A DNA stretch of 64,000 bases from Sphagnum compactum (taxonomy: Eukaryota; Bryophyta; Sphagnopsida; Sphagnales). How positions within the stretch are numbered: position 1 is the first letter of the stretch; every line of letters begins with the position of its first letter. The notes beneath the pieces are model-generated. The model did no database searches, had not been told where the DNA came from, and saw only the letters and a list, made by a program, of their open reading frames with translations. Location of the stretch: the NCBI GenBank assembly GCA_965153455.1, contig OZ234504.1:558001-622000 (forward strand), given 5' to 3'. A program made the translations under genes and the position numbers. Shown here one piece after another: positions 25,316 to 38,099 of the stretch.

Positions 25316-25570
25316 GTTAGTGCCTATGTTGGATCAACCTTTAATAGCTATTATTTATTTTCAATTATATATATATAACTGATAATAAACACAATGTTTT
25401 TTTTTATACATGTAGTGGATTTATGAATAGTAATATGTTGTAATACATATATCTAGAGTGAATATTATTATTCAATTCCCAAATGTCTTAATGAAACCAT
25501 CGATCATACATATACTAGCAAGAATAGTTCACTTTACAAAATAAACTAGGAATAGGTGATTAATGCTATT

Positions 25571-26191
25571 TCCTTAGGAGTTGAAATTATGATATGTGGG
25601 TATATATAAAGATGTTGAACTAGATATTGCATTTTGAACCATTTTGACTTTGTGGAGTGCATATAATTGGAAAGGTTCAAGTGTTCAAACCATATGGATT
25701 TGTTTTTGAAAATTGAAAGTTGTTAATGAATTCAAAAAATGTAAAACTACAACATTAAATTTTTAAATGCACTTTATAATTGTATGTTCAATGGAATTTT
25801 GTAATTATAAATAATGTTGGCATGCACATGAAGAGAGTACACCTTTTCTTCTGACATTGCACATGGTAATAATCATAAAAAGAGATTAATATATGGCAAC
25901 CTCGTTAAAGGAAAAATTACCAAACCTTTGCCTAGTTTTTTAAATTATTGCAACAGTACAATAATTTATATTTGGGTGAAAGCACATTAAAGTCCTTCAA
26001 GTTTTTATCATAGAATAATTCTTCTACATTTCAAAAAATTGACAAGATGTGTCTACAAAACTTAATGGCAATATTGTGAATTTTAAATAGATTTCAAAAT
26101 TTTAGATTTTGATTTTGTAATTCAAAATAAATGAAAGTAAAATGAAAATTTTATATGTGATGAGTTCTTTGAATCAAAATAACACCCATCA
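25571..26191. repeat. About 620-bp repeat, copy A
   Basis: This stretch (starting TCCTTAGGAGTTGAAATTAT) aligns nearly end to end with 50905-51522, with small indels and substitutions. Shared landmarks are GCATTTTGAACCATTTTGAC, GTGGAGTGCATATAATTG, AAAGGAAAAATTACCAAACC and GCACATTAAAGTCCTTCAA. Both homologies start at TCCTTAGGAG and end at CCCATCA. Copy A lies 255 bp after the last RLK ectodomain exon; copy B lies 1.2 kb after the kinase copy. It may be a non-coding transposon or a piece of a larger RLK-linked duplication. Confidence 0.85.
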
Positions 26192-27340
26192 CACTATACC
26201 AAAATGTGGTTTCTATGACTAGGAAATGTTGCAAATATTGCCCAAAATAATCATATAGTTGTAAGTGGATTTGAGTCATAGTTATTTTGACGATTATAAT
26301 CATAATTGTGAGTTTGCGACCATAAATATGATTATTATTACAACTACAGGTAATTATGACTACAAATATGACTACACAAATAATGTAACCATATTAAGTT
26401 AATTATTTGACCTTGTTTCAACAAGTTTAAAAAAAACATAAAATACATATCAACATGGTCAAATTTGTATTACAAGTTTAATGTAGCTTAATTTACCTTA
26501 ATTTAATCTAGTTTAAATAATTCTAAGTTGAATATATTTTAACTTAGTTTAGTATGAATTAATCTAAACCTAGTTTAATTTAAATTAATTTAATTTAACT
26601 TAATCCAATCCTAATTTAACCCACTTAAAGCTAATTCATCTTAAGTACCCTATATAGTTTATCTTAAATAACCTAATTTTTTATAAATAACCTTATATTT
26701 TAACTTAATTTAACAAATTTAGATTCATTAACTCAATTTAACCTATTTGGTTTTAGTTCTAGCAAAATACATTAAAAAACCTTATTTGTAAAAAAAATTC
26801 AAATTTAGCCAAGTTTAATTGACCATGTTTAGCATAAGTGCTTTCATGTAATTTAATTTCACCAATTTTATTCAAATTTTTTTCAATATTGAAATTTAAC
26901 CTAAATACTTTAATTTATCCAAGTTTAGTCTAATTTATTAAAATTGGCCAAATACATAACCAAATTTAACTTAATTTTTAAAGGTTTAACCAAATTTATT
27001 CAATTTCAACAAAAATTAATCAAATTTAAATAAAAATTTGCTAGGTTTAGCAAAATTTAGCCAAACTCATTTAGTCTAGATAACTTTATCTTCATTTAAC
27101 CAAGCTTAACCAAGTTTTAGCCAAATGTATCAAAATATAAAAACATTTATCCTATTTTAGCAAGAATAACCTACTTTAGCCTCATTTATATTACTTGAAC
27201 AAAAATAAAACAAAATTGATTAACTTTAACTTTAGTCTAACCAAGTTTAATCTAAATATCTCATTTTAATAACAAAAATAACATAATTCAAGCAATTTCA
27301 TGTTATTTAACAAAGTTTTACCAAATTTATTTATGGATTT
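26192..27340. repeat. Low-complexity tract with (A)ACCTAATTTAA-like units, possibly the start of a CACTA-type element
   Basis: Directly at the end of the 620-bp repeat the sequence starts CACTATACCAAAATG and carries ATGACTA-type short motifs to about 26385. From about 26400 to 27340 it becomes a degenerate tract of TTTAACCTAATTTAA, TTTAGCCAAGTTTAA and similar words. The CACTA element at 38869-40052 has the same layout: CACTA terminus, ATGACTA motifs, then a CCTA-rich interior. I could not find a matching right terminus, so the element assignment is tentative. No coding content. Confidence 0.45.
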
Positions 27341-30300
27341 AGGATTCATAAATTTACAACATATTAAATTTATATATTAAATGACCTTGTACAAAAATAT
27401 GATAACATTTTTATTTTTTATTTTATAACAAAATATTTTTTGTATTCTGTATATATATATTTTTAAATTCAGTAGATATTTATATACATATAACATTGCA
27501 TATGTATGTGTATATATTCTATTAAATATGTAGATTTTAATAAATTAAAAATTAAAAAAATTAAGTAATGAAAAACTAGTACAATTATAATGTTATGTTA
27601 AGTGATTCGATTATAATAAATATAATAAAATTAATTGGTAAATATTTTTTTATAAATACCAATTTTAATCATTAAATTAAAATATATTTAAAATAAATAT
27701 AATTGGAATAAATAAATTATTATTAAATTAAATGATATGATGAAAATTAATTATGCATATATAAAGTTTAAATGAATATATACATATGATACATAATATA
27801 TATACATATAATATATTAATAATATCATATTATATTCATATTTCATGATTATAAAATAAATTCAAAATATTCAATGTTTTATATTCAAATTATACATATA
27901 TTTATTAAAGTTTATCATGTATTGAAACATAATAGATATGTTGAAATTTTAAAAATTCAAAAGTGATTTTCTATGCAGAAAATTTATTGTTTGAATTTTT
28001 AGTTCATCCACATATGTAGATTATGCTCCGAAGTTTAATGATTCATATTCATATTTTGAGTAAGTATTGGGAAAAAAATTAAACTTTTAACTTTGTATTT
28101 TTATACATTCAAACATTGGAACATGATAAAAAATTTAATGTGACAATATTGTGTAACATGTAATGTGGTAGGTGGATGACAAATGTTTTGCACAAATTCA
28201 AGGAAGTCTAAGGATCAATTCTTGTTCCCATCATGTTGACTAGTTTGACCATGTTGACTACAGTCAATGTTGACCACTGGTATAGATGAAATATCAATAA
28301 CATGATTGCCATTCCAAAGCTCCAAGATTTGAGCATAATAATCTCTACAGTGTCTTCTTAATTGATTCTTGTGCTATCTTATTTGATGTACCCTAGTGGA
28401 CAGAATGTGTTGCATTCATGGTCATTGTGACACTCATGCTCAAAAGCCTCATAGTGTTCTTGTATCATCATGCATTTGAATTTCCACCACCAAATCATGC
28501 GCACAATAATGTGGTTGTCTTTAGAGTGAAATCTCAAGAGATTGGGAAAGATGGTTATAAATTGGTTGAATATTAAATTGGTTAGTATTAAATTGGTTAT
28601 AGACCTCCACCTTCTTTATTATTATTCTTACCTCCTTCTCATGCAAATGAAACCAAATGATCTTAAGATTAAAAATTAAAAATTAATGTAACTAATATAA
28701 TACATTCCATAAAAAAATTTAAAATTATTAAGTTGATAAACCTCCATCTCCTTCACCATTATTTTACCACTTTTTGACTTTTTCACAGTGAAGCTTAAAA
28801 TTTTAATTTTAAAAATTATTTAAAAATTATTATACATTCCACAAATTTTTTTCCCTTGGCCTCGGAGTTGTAGTAATTATTATGAATTTTTTTCTAATAG
28901 CAAAATACTACTTCATATCCATGTTCTCAAGTTTATGGAAGTTTTAATCCATAATTCAAGTCTTAAGTTTTCCAAACAAAATGAGCATCAACTCTTTCAA
29001 ATCTATAATAAAGGTGATAGTATATACCTATTCAATTGTTGAACATTTTAAAACCAAGAGGAATCACTTTTTGCATCATAGTCATGATTTTCTTAAAATG
29101 TCCATGACGACAAATAATATATAACAGAACATCCATTAGGACTTGGTCTGAAATTAATAAGTTCAATATGAAGACATATATAAATAAAAAAATTGATACA
29201 AGTACACCCTCAGTAATAGAGTTTTGAAGTTCAAAACACGCATGGGTAATCTACCTAGAATTTTTTTAAATGAAATATTGGTATTGAATTTCACTAAAAT
29301 AATTTATAGTCATTAATTGTGTGTTAGAATGTGATATAACAAACTCAATGTATATGGAAAGCATTCCCTTGAAAACTTTAGCCAAAGTATAGTAGTGGAC
29401 TTTTAATTGGTCAAAATTGAACATTGTTTTCAAAAGTACATTTTTATTGTAATGTTTTTATTTTTAAATTTTATCTTTTCTAGGGAGGCATGTATATTTA
29501 GATCTTTAAGTGAGATCTTGTTCACATATGGACATTATTAGTTCACTAAACATCAAATAATCCCCACTTAATGAACATGATACCATAATAGACTATTGGA
29601 AAAGGCTTCCTTCTAAGTTCCCAGCAGAGCTATGACAAAAATAAATTAAAAACATGAGCTTTACTAGGAGGAATAAAAGTAAACAAATTTTCTGGCACTG
29701 TTACAAGGCTATTGGCACAACTCTATAGCCACCATAGTAATCAACCTAAGTTTGACTAAGGTAAATCAGCAACAAAAATAAAGAAAACCAAGGGCTTTAC
29801 TTAGAATAGGGCTACAATAACCCTATTGTTCATCCCTTGCAACTATCAATTTAACACTATGAAAATAAACATATATGATCTGTTGTATCTACCAAAAGTG
29901 AATCATGGGCTATCTAGCATTTGATTATTGTATACACTGAGTAGATCCTTTGGAACTATATTGAACTCTTCCCAAAGCTCCTATAACAAATTGGATCTAA
30001 AAGCATGTCCCATGCACAAATCTACAACCCTTTACATGAACAAACTAATTAATAGGTTTTCATTTAAATTAATAGCTCTAGAAACAAGAAGCGATCCATA
30101 AATCATTTGCCTAATTAATCACTTACATTTGAGGTTTACTAGTCGAATAAAAAAGGCCTTGCAACTTGCATATAGTCAGTTACTTCATTCCATCACATGT
30201 CCACAACAACAACATTGTGCCTTATCTAAAACATTTTTGAGTAATCTTTATGTTAACATTGAAAATGTTTTGAACCTTGAAATTGGATAAATATCAATTT

Positions 30301-30490
30301 CAAAGGTATGAACACGAACCATTGAAATGAAATAGCACATTACAACATATAATGAATATAAGCAACATCAAAACTCAATGTAATCAACTCATAACTTATA
30401 GAACTCCCACAAATATTTCTAGGTAAATCAGTAGTATTAATTATCTACCTTTTGGAAAAGTTTTGAATCATGTATCCTTACTAAATTTTC
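27340..30490. other. AT-rich intergenic, nothing recognised
   Basis: Very AT-rich to about 28100, then ordinary AT-rich sequence. No long open frame and no recognised element. The P450 stop codon lies at the right edge, so its 3' untranslated region (minus strand) must fall in 30492 and below. Confidence 0.6.
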
Positions 30491-30492
30491 GA

Positions 30493-33400
30493 TTACTCTT
30501 TCTTATGGATTCTCAATTGAAGCCCTTTCTGAAAGGTAGGAAATGGATCCATTCTCATTTTTTCAAAAGGGTCAATCATTGACCATTCATAATTCAGCAC
30601 CAAATGGTGCATGAATACAACCATTTTAGTGCGAGCAAACTCATTTCCAAGGCACATTCGAGGTCCACCTCCAAATGGCAAATAAGTGAAAGGTTGGGGT
30701 CCTATTCCTTCAAAACGAGATGGATCAAACCTTTCAGGATTTGGGAAAAATTGCGGTGACAAGTGCGAACATGGACCACTCCAAGCAACCTGCACAACAT
30801 CCATGAATGGGGAAGGTTATTAATGCAATTAGTAAAGAACAAATTCAATCCAACATTATGTTGATTTCTATTTGACATTTGGATTAATGATAATTCAATT
30901 TGAAATGTCATAATATAAAAGTTCATAAAAAATCTTTAGTGTAAAGTCCAGACATTATGTCCTATTTAGAATGTGGTTATTGATCAAACAATTATGCACA
31001 TTCCAAGACCTTAAAAACTTTTGAAACTTTTAATCAAAATTATTTATAACGTATTTTGCACCATTTCATGAACCCTACAATTGATAAAGAAACTAATTAC
31101 AACCTTTTAGAATGTGAAACATTTAACCCTTTGTATGCACTACTTCTTGAGCCTTGACCATTTTAAACATCATCTTCATATCATTGGTTTGGACCAAAAA
31201 TGGCCTGCAATATTTAAAGTTCACACATGTATGTAAAATTGGTTTGTAGCATTAATGTAAAATTTCAACATAAAACGTAGTTTCCAATTGTGTTGTTAGG
31301 TTTGAAAATGTGATTTGATATTTGGCTAGGTCAAAAATAAATTTTATCTAGTCAATTGGTATTTCTAAACTCACCCACATGTGTTGGTTGGATGTGTAAA
31401 CCATTGTTGGGTGGTTACCTTGTTTGGGGGGTTACCACTAGAGGTTCTAGTTTTAATTCATAAAAAGTGAATCAAAATTAGGTTTGATTTTTGGAACTGA
31501 TTTTAGAGTCAAATTCTTTTTAAAACATTTAAATTGAAAAACCAAACCAAAACCAAAATTGGAACCCATATCTTTGAAAAAAAATTTAAACCAAGCATTA
31601 ATCAAAGGTTAAGTATTATTTCCAGTATGGGTTCCTTATAATTTGGTCTAGTTCTCAAAATTAGAACCCAAACTAGAACCAATTTTCTTTTGTTTGAAAA
31701 ATCAAAGCCAAAACTAAAACCAAAATCACAAATTTTGTTTTAAAGAACCAAAACCAAAACTATTCTAATTTAATTTTTTTAAACTGAAACCAAAGGTCTT
31801 TCATTAAAGTCAAGAATCACCCAACACTTATATTAACTTCTAATAATTGTCTTATGGATTAGTAGTAGATTTACACAAGTCTGCCTATGATAGTATGCAA
31901 ATTTTGTAGTTTTATGAACTTGTTTACTAAATTTAGCTTACCCTATCTTGTGGTCCATCATTTCAAAAAACATCACATATAAAAATGTTTTCTACAACTC
32001 TTACCTTCCAACCTTTTGGAATGGTAAATCCTTCATATTCAATCTCTTTAAGTGTTTCTCGTGGTGCAAATGCCACTAGAGGTTGTATGCGCATAGTCTC
32101 TTGGATCACTTGCCACGTGTATTTCATTTTTCGTGTATCATCCCAACATAGCAAGTCTCCAACCTTTTCCATTGCAATTTTCTTTTGCTCTATCACATGC
32201 ACAAATGCAAACCTTCAATTTCAATTAAATGGAGTTAGTTGGCAAAGAGAAAAGGATAAATTTGTGTTAAAATGGCATAGAATGCCAATATATGTAAAAT
32301 GTGATTCCATCCAAATTTTTCATTTTCTCAAGACCTTTTCACCAAATTTATGAGCTAAGCATATAATCCAAGGAACATACCTTTAATAACCTCTTGTAAA
32401 CAATGCGGATTTAAAAATAAATATTTGAGTACGGTTGTAAATGCGCCAGTTGGTGTGTCATGGCCTCCAAATAAAAGCACCAAAATGTTGTCTTTGATTT
32501 CTTCGTTGGTGACTAGGTGACCTTGATCATCAGGGGTGTTAATTAAAATTGTCAAAAGATCTTGGCGAGGTGAGATCTTTCCTTCTTCCATATCCTGCCA
32601 TTGAAAACAATAATTAAAGCATGTACCTAAGAGAAACCTATCAAGTGTACATTGTACATGGGTGGAACCACCACAACATGGCATGGCAACTACACTACCC
32701 AATTTGAAATTACTCAAGGCAACAAATTATGAAAGTAATCAAAAACTTTGGAAATAAGTTTAAATTGATGCAATACAACAAAAAGATTTGCAATACGGAT
32801 TCACTTGTCTTTCGCTTTTGACGTATGATTATGTCCAGTGTATGAAGCATTTTTTCACGTGCTAACCTAGCTTTGTGGTATGTAGTTCCAAGAAGATCCA
32901 ATGGTAATGCAAAATACCCTGCCAAATATGTATTCATATCATGTTCTAATGCATGAGATTCAGGGCCTTCTTTGATGCTCATGAATAAATCGATTGCCAA
33001 AGATAAGGTAAATTTTTTGAATAGCGTCCCAGCCGTAATTTCATCCTTCTTTTCCCAGAATTGCTCAAAATGGGCTTTCGTTAATTCATGCATTCTAGGC
33101 ACAAAGCTTTGCAAGCCAATAGGGCCGAAAAAAGATGAGAGAATTTTGCGACCCTTCCTAAACATTCAAAACCACAATTTATTAGTCATGCCCATTCCCA
33201 ATTATCATAGTCCATTGTACTTCCATGATTAACACAACACAAAAGTTAATTTAAGAAAAAATGAATGCATGTTCAAGATCTATATGGTTGAGGGCCTTGT
33301 CAATGGATATATTGATGGCAAGGTAGGTACTTGTGTTCTTCTCCTCTTTTCATGACAATGCTGCCGTGCCCAAGAAGTTTATGCATACATGATGGCCATG

Positions 33401-34406
33401 AGGCTTGCACTAGCTTATTTTCATTTGAAAACAAAAACTTGTTGCCTTCAGGTGAACATAAAAACACTTGTGGAGAAAATAAAATATGCGTCTTGAACAC
33501 CTGAACCAATTGAAACTTTAATCATATAATCACTTTGTCAACATGTAGATGAATTCCAGTTTAAAATTAATATGCATTTCAATTGCATATGCTTAATGTT
33601 GTATACACTAAAAAAAGATGTATGCAATACACATTTAATGATGAAATGAACATTTTTGGTAAATTTATACCCAATCATGTCGCAACTAGAAATCGTGTTC
33701 AAGGATTACATTTGATCTTTGTCTTCACATCCTCAAAATACCTTTGCATTTTGAAGTATTAAAATGATTTGTAGTTTGTCAAAATAACAATCCACAACAT
33801 AGACATGTATTGCCAAGAAAACAATCCAATTCAAAATTCAAACTCCAAAGAACATGCACTTTCCATATGAATGTTAGACATGTGACTTTAAGGATAAAAA
33901 AGTACCTTGAAATAACCTAAAATGCATTTCCATGCAAAAGATTCGATTAACAAGTTTCAATTAACACATCATGCAATGCAAGTTTGATATTATTGTAAAT
34001 ATAGGTTCCTTAAAGTTTAAAATGCAAATTAATATTATGATCGGATTAAACACACCATCAATGTTTAAGTGTACTTCATAGAAAGGACTTTTGCAAAAAT
34101 GTATAGGATAAATAGATGACAAACCTGTCCATATTTGGCCATACGAGGGTTGATAAAGTCCTCCATAAATTTATTGGCTTTATAAGCACGAAGAAACTCC
34201 AAAGTCTCTCCTAGAAAAGGGACCCTAAGACTACCAGGAGGTAGAGTTGTTTTGGCACTATCCTTCAAGTTCCTTTGCCAAGAGTACCACCTATACAAAG
34301 TAACAACTCCTATTACAATTCCAATAGCCAAGCCCACATAACCAAATGCTGAAGAAAGACACAACAAGACAGTGATTTTGCAATCGTAGTATGCATGATG
34401 ACCCAT
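30493..34406 (-). CDS. CYP716-like cytochrome P450, six exons, apparently intact
   Basis: The minus-strand exons are 34406-34125, 33500-33331, 33157-32797, 32594-32381, 32189-32005 and 30789-30493. They join in frame to 1,509 nt, about 502 residues. An N-terminal membrane anchor (about residues 11-38) is followed by the hinge LPPGSLRVPFLGET. Further motifs are FKTHILF and SNENKLVQASWPS, the I-helix LFGGHDTPTG (312-321), K-helix ETMR (373-376), PERF (422-425) and the heme loop FGGGPRMCLG with Cys450. The match to the CYP716 family (CYP85 clan) is strong. Characterised members hydroxylate or oxidise triterpene or related terpenoid scaffolds at the ER with NADPH-P450 reductase; the substrate here is unknown. 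All introns are GT-AG. The exon 3 donor at 32796 was chosen because it keeps frame; another GT lies at 32804. Met at 34406 is the first ATG in frame. No stop or frameshift was seen. Expression is not shown. Confidence 0.88.
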
Positions 34407-34483
34407 TTTAAACTTGTGCTTGCACCCTTTCCCAATCAATGGACTAAAAACTTATTGGCAACACAGTAGTAAACATACAATCT

Positions 34484-34494
34484 CCATATATAGA
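34484..34494 (-). promoter_or_regulatory. TATA-like box of the P450 gene
   Basis: On the minus strand the sequence CTATATATGG lies about 80 nt upstream of the ATG at 34406, a normal distance for a plant TATA box plus a short leader. This is a motif and position argument only. Confidence 0.45.
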
Positions 34495-34519
34495 CCATCC
34501 AAACTATGAATAGGAGTTG

Positions 34520-35900
34520 TTTGAATTCAAGTGTGTGCAATCATTAAAAAATATTTTTAAAAAATGGAAAATTCTCCACAAAAAAAAGAGAATATTTCAA
34601 AAGAATATTCCCTTTCAAAAAAAACACTTCACATTTCAAATGGCAAAATTTTGCACCAAAAGACATGTTGATTGGCACACTCAAGTCAACCCATCATGCT
34701 ACTTAGTGTTGAGTTTCAAAGTATTTCCCCACATATTGCGATTGGAACTTGAAAGGATCAAAACTTTTAAACTTCAAAAAACTTTACCCCAGAAATTGGC
34801 AAAAGGGTCCATTAAAGTAGGTGCAAAATCATCTTGATGAGGGTATGGATCTGTTTTTATTTTCACTATGTTTTATCAACCCATGACATCCATCCACCTA
34901 AAAGGACTAATGAGCAAGTCCCAATCATCAATTCACAATCATAATGTTCCGATGAATAAGGGGGCTTGTTGTGGGGGTATACAATATTGGGCATTGAGAA
35001 AAACAGGTTACACAAAATATGCGCCAAAATGATTAGTTCCAGGTTTTATTTACATTGCAAAAATGTGGTAAACATGTTTACACAAAATAATTAAAAAGGA
35101 TACAAAAGTCAATGACAATTTCTTGTTATTTGTCGATGAATTTAATTGAGATGGATAAATTTTATTTTTTTTAAAAAGTAAATCTTGCTGACCACCAGAC
35201 ACGTCTAGCGAGGTTCACATAATTTCTGATTTTTTGGAAAAAAGATGAAAAGATTTGTTGTGCCATACCTCTACACATGGGTTGCTATTTTGCAATTGAT
35301 GAGATGAAATACATGACAGCGTATATGACATCATCCAAGTGACATATACAGATTCTAGATCTATAAAGCATTGGCTTTTTCTCTTTTGTCTTTGTAAAAA
35401 GAGAGCAACGCTTTTAAATCTGCATGAAAAGGATTGGTAGTGGCAGGGCGCCCATACATAGGAAGACTACAAAAAGATTCGGAATAGATTAAGATAAAAG
35501 GGAAAAGAGAACCAGTGCTTTATGTAAGAGGCTGGTAGCCCTCTCAACCCTTCCATGTTAACAGAGTTATCCATAAACTCATGCCCTGTTGTTGGGCCTG
35601 AGTTGCACCCCTCATTTGATGCTTCATCCCCTCCTGGGCGTTGTCCGCAAAGTCGTGAAATTTTAATAAATAAGGGTATGAAATACTGACGCTCAGCATT
35701 AAATGCACCAGCCTCAAGAACATTCAGAGCTACAGTACACATAGCAGCAGCTGTGATTGGTTGAATGCGTTGAGGAAAAGAAAGGACGGTGAAAACTCAG
35801 TTTAGCACCAAATTGCTCTATTTTGTTTTCAAATTGGACCCGGGCACTCATGTAAACCGGGCCTGAGTTTCATGCCCCGTTGAAAGTCACTGTACTTTTT
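34520..35900. other. Upstream region of the P450, no gene supported
   Basis: Several short frames (34517-34837 plus; 35467-35742 minus) show no recognised domain. The part from 35180 to 36060 is less AT-rich than its surroundings. It may be an old element or distal promoter. Confidence 0.4.
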
Positions 35901-35913
35901 ATTCCTGTTTTTT

Positions 35914-36061
35914 GAAATCTCTTCCTCTATGGGACCAAACACGGGGTTCCGGTGCCGTCTTTTCCTGACTTTGCGGATAACTTTTTTGAAATATCTTCCC
36001 CTACGTGACCAAACACTGGGTTCCAGTGCCATCTTTGCCTGACTTTACTACGGATAACTTT
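35914..36061. repeat. Two-copy tandem repeat, period 74 bp
   Basis: The unit starting GAAATCTCTTCC occurs at 35914 and again as GAAATATCTTCC at 35988. Both contain GACCAAACAC, GGGTTCC, GTGCC, TGACTTT and CGGATAACTT. It is relatively GC-rich and upstream of the P450. The open minus-strand frame across it (35829-36032) simply reflects the repeat. Confidence 0.7.
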
Positions 36062-36459
36062 ATAGTAGGTTGACTATGTGGGAGGGTAGTATGGAAGTAA
36101 GAAAAAATATTTAAAAATTCTTGAATTTTCAACAATTATCTAATTCAATCATTTAAATCATAAAAAAATCAATGTAAAACATATGGTTTGTAAAGGGGGG
36201 TTAAATTTACATATATAGAGGTTGAGGGTTTAGGTTTTGGGCATTACAATATTCATGTCAACTTTAAATTAACACCATGTTTGTAATGATTTGGAGTTTC
36301 CAAAACTAACACCTATTATATGGGTAACATGTAGGTATTGCTTGCTATGCCAATTACTAATAATAGTTGAAGATTTATTCCCAACATGCAATACCCACCT
36401 ATGAAAATAATGCCATTTGTGATCAAAAGGAAAGTTTTTTTTCTTGAAATCTTTTTTCT

Positions 36460-36870
36460 TAATAAAAAGATTATCTTTCTAATTCTTGTACTTTTATTTT
36501 TCATTTTAAAATTTGATTATCTTTTTCTTGTTTTAAATGATTTTTTTTTCTATTTCTTGTATTTGGATTTCTTGCTTCAAAATTTTATTGTTTCTTTCTT
36601 GTTTTAAATGATTTTTCTCCTATTTCTTGTACTTTTATTTCTCACTTTAAAATTTTATTGTTTTTTTCTTGTTTTAAATGATTTTTCTTCTATTTCTTGT
36701 ACCTTTATTTCTTACTTTAAATTTTTTTTGTCTCTTTCTTGTTTTAAATTATTTGTCTTCTATCTCTTGTACTTTTATTTCTCATTCTAAAATTTTATTG
36801 TCTCTTTCTTGTTTTAAATGATTTTCCTTTTTTTCTACTTTTATTTCTCATTCTAAAAGTTTATTGTCTT
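36460..36870. repeat. 70-bp minisatellite, about 5.5 copies
   Basis: The landmark CTTGTTTTAAAT occurs at 36527, 36598, 36668, 36738 and 36808, giving periods of 71, 70, 70 and 70 bp. Each unit is pyrimidine-rich on the plus strand with GATTTTTCTTCTATTTCTTG, ACTTTTATTTCTCA and AAAATTTTATTGT. The plus-strand open frames here (hydrophobic Phe/Leu-rich) are artefacts of the T-rich unit. Confidence 0.85.
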
Positions 36871-38095
36871 CTTTTGTTTTGATTTTTCTTTCCTATTTCA
36901 TTTCATAATCAACTTTTTAATTCCTTTATTTTTCTTCTTTTAAAAATTTTTATTGTAATTCCTTTATTTTACTTTTAATTTTAAAAAAATTCAAAACTAT
37001 CTTCATCATTTTTTGTTCATCCTAAAATATGCATATTTTATGCCCAACATTTGGGTATTGTGTGAAACAGGAAAAAAATCTAACCATTGTTTTATGCTTC
37101 AAATGTGAGTATTACATTTTATTTTTTTTACTTTTTTTTCTTTTAAGTATTTCTTGTCACAATGTCCACAAAAACAAAGATGAAGGTATTGCATACAATG
37201 GACCAATCATGTTGTGATGGAGCTTGAATGATAATGGACCAAATTTTGCAATACCCTCATGATAAAATTAGGGCCCCATTGGAACTAAAATGCAAAAAAT
37301 CAAGTCCTTGCAATTCCCATATAATTTCTACTACAAATTATATTTTGTTTATGTAAAGGTTTAATATGTGGGTATTGCAAAGACTTGCCCCTCCATCATT
37401 TAAATTTAGGGTTATTAGAAAGTCTGAAAAAATACAATACCTACATCATCAATATCCAGTACTACATACTCAATTGTGATTACTCGTTGCATACACCAAC
37501 AAAGTGATACTTTCATCATATTTGTAAACGTATTGATATTGCATTACCCTCATCAAAAAACACATTTTTTCGTTGTGAAATGAACTCATTGGCAATACCT
37601 AAATCAAAGACTTTCATTATAACTCCATGTTGCATTACCTTCATCCAAAAACACATTTCCTCACTATGAAATCAATTCATTAGCAGTACCTAAATTCATT
37701 ATAAAGACTTTCATTATAACCCCATGTTGCATTACCTACATCCAATACATGAAATCTTTACTATGAGGACAACAAAAAAATACAATATTTGCATCAAGAT
37801 GGCAAATCCCCCATTGGAAGGGTTATGGGATGGGTAATACCCTCATATATCAAAACAAAACATCATCATGTCCCATGTAATGTGTGAAATTCTATACAAT
37901 ATTGAAAAGCTTGCCCACTAACCTATAACTATTATACATTCATTGTTTTAATTAATATGAATTGGAGGGTTGATTTTTAAACCATACATGTTCATTATTT
38001 AAAGTTCAAACCACTGACACATATTATGGTAATATGTATCATCTTTAAAGAAATAGAGATTGATATGGGAGAAATATATCAATGGAACTATTTTT
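36870..38095. other. Intergenic, no gene recognised
   Basis: AT-rich. The words GCAATACC and GGTATTGCA recur many times between 37060 and 37860 and again around 42680-43070, without a fixed period. No coding signal. Confidence 0.5.
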
Positions 38096-38099
38096 TTTC

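Noticed and set aside
26400-27340. Interstitial telomere
   Set aside because: Words are AACCTAATTT-like, not TTTAGGG units, and have no regular 7-bp period.
36386-36790. Hydrophobic open frames resembling small membrane proteins
   Set aside because: They are translations of the T-rich 70-bp minisatellite.
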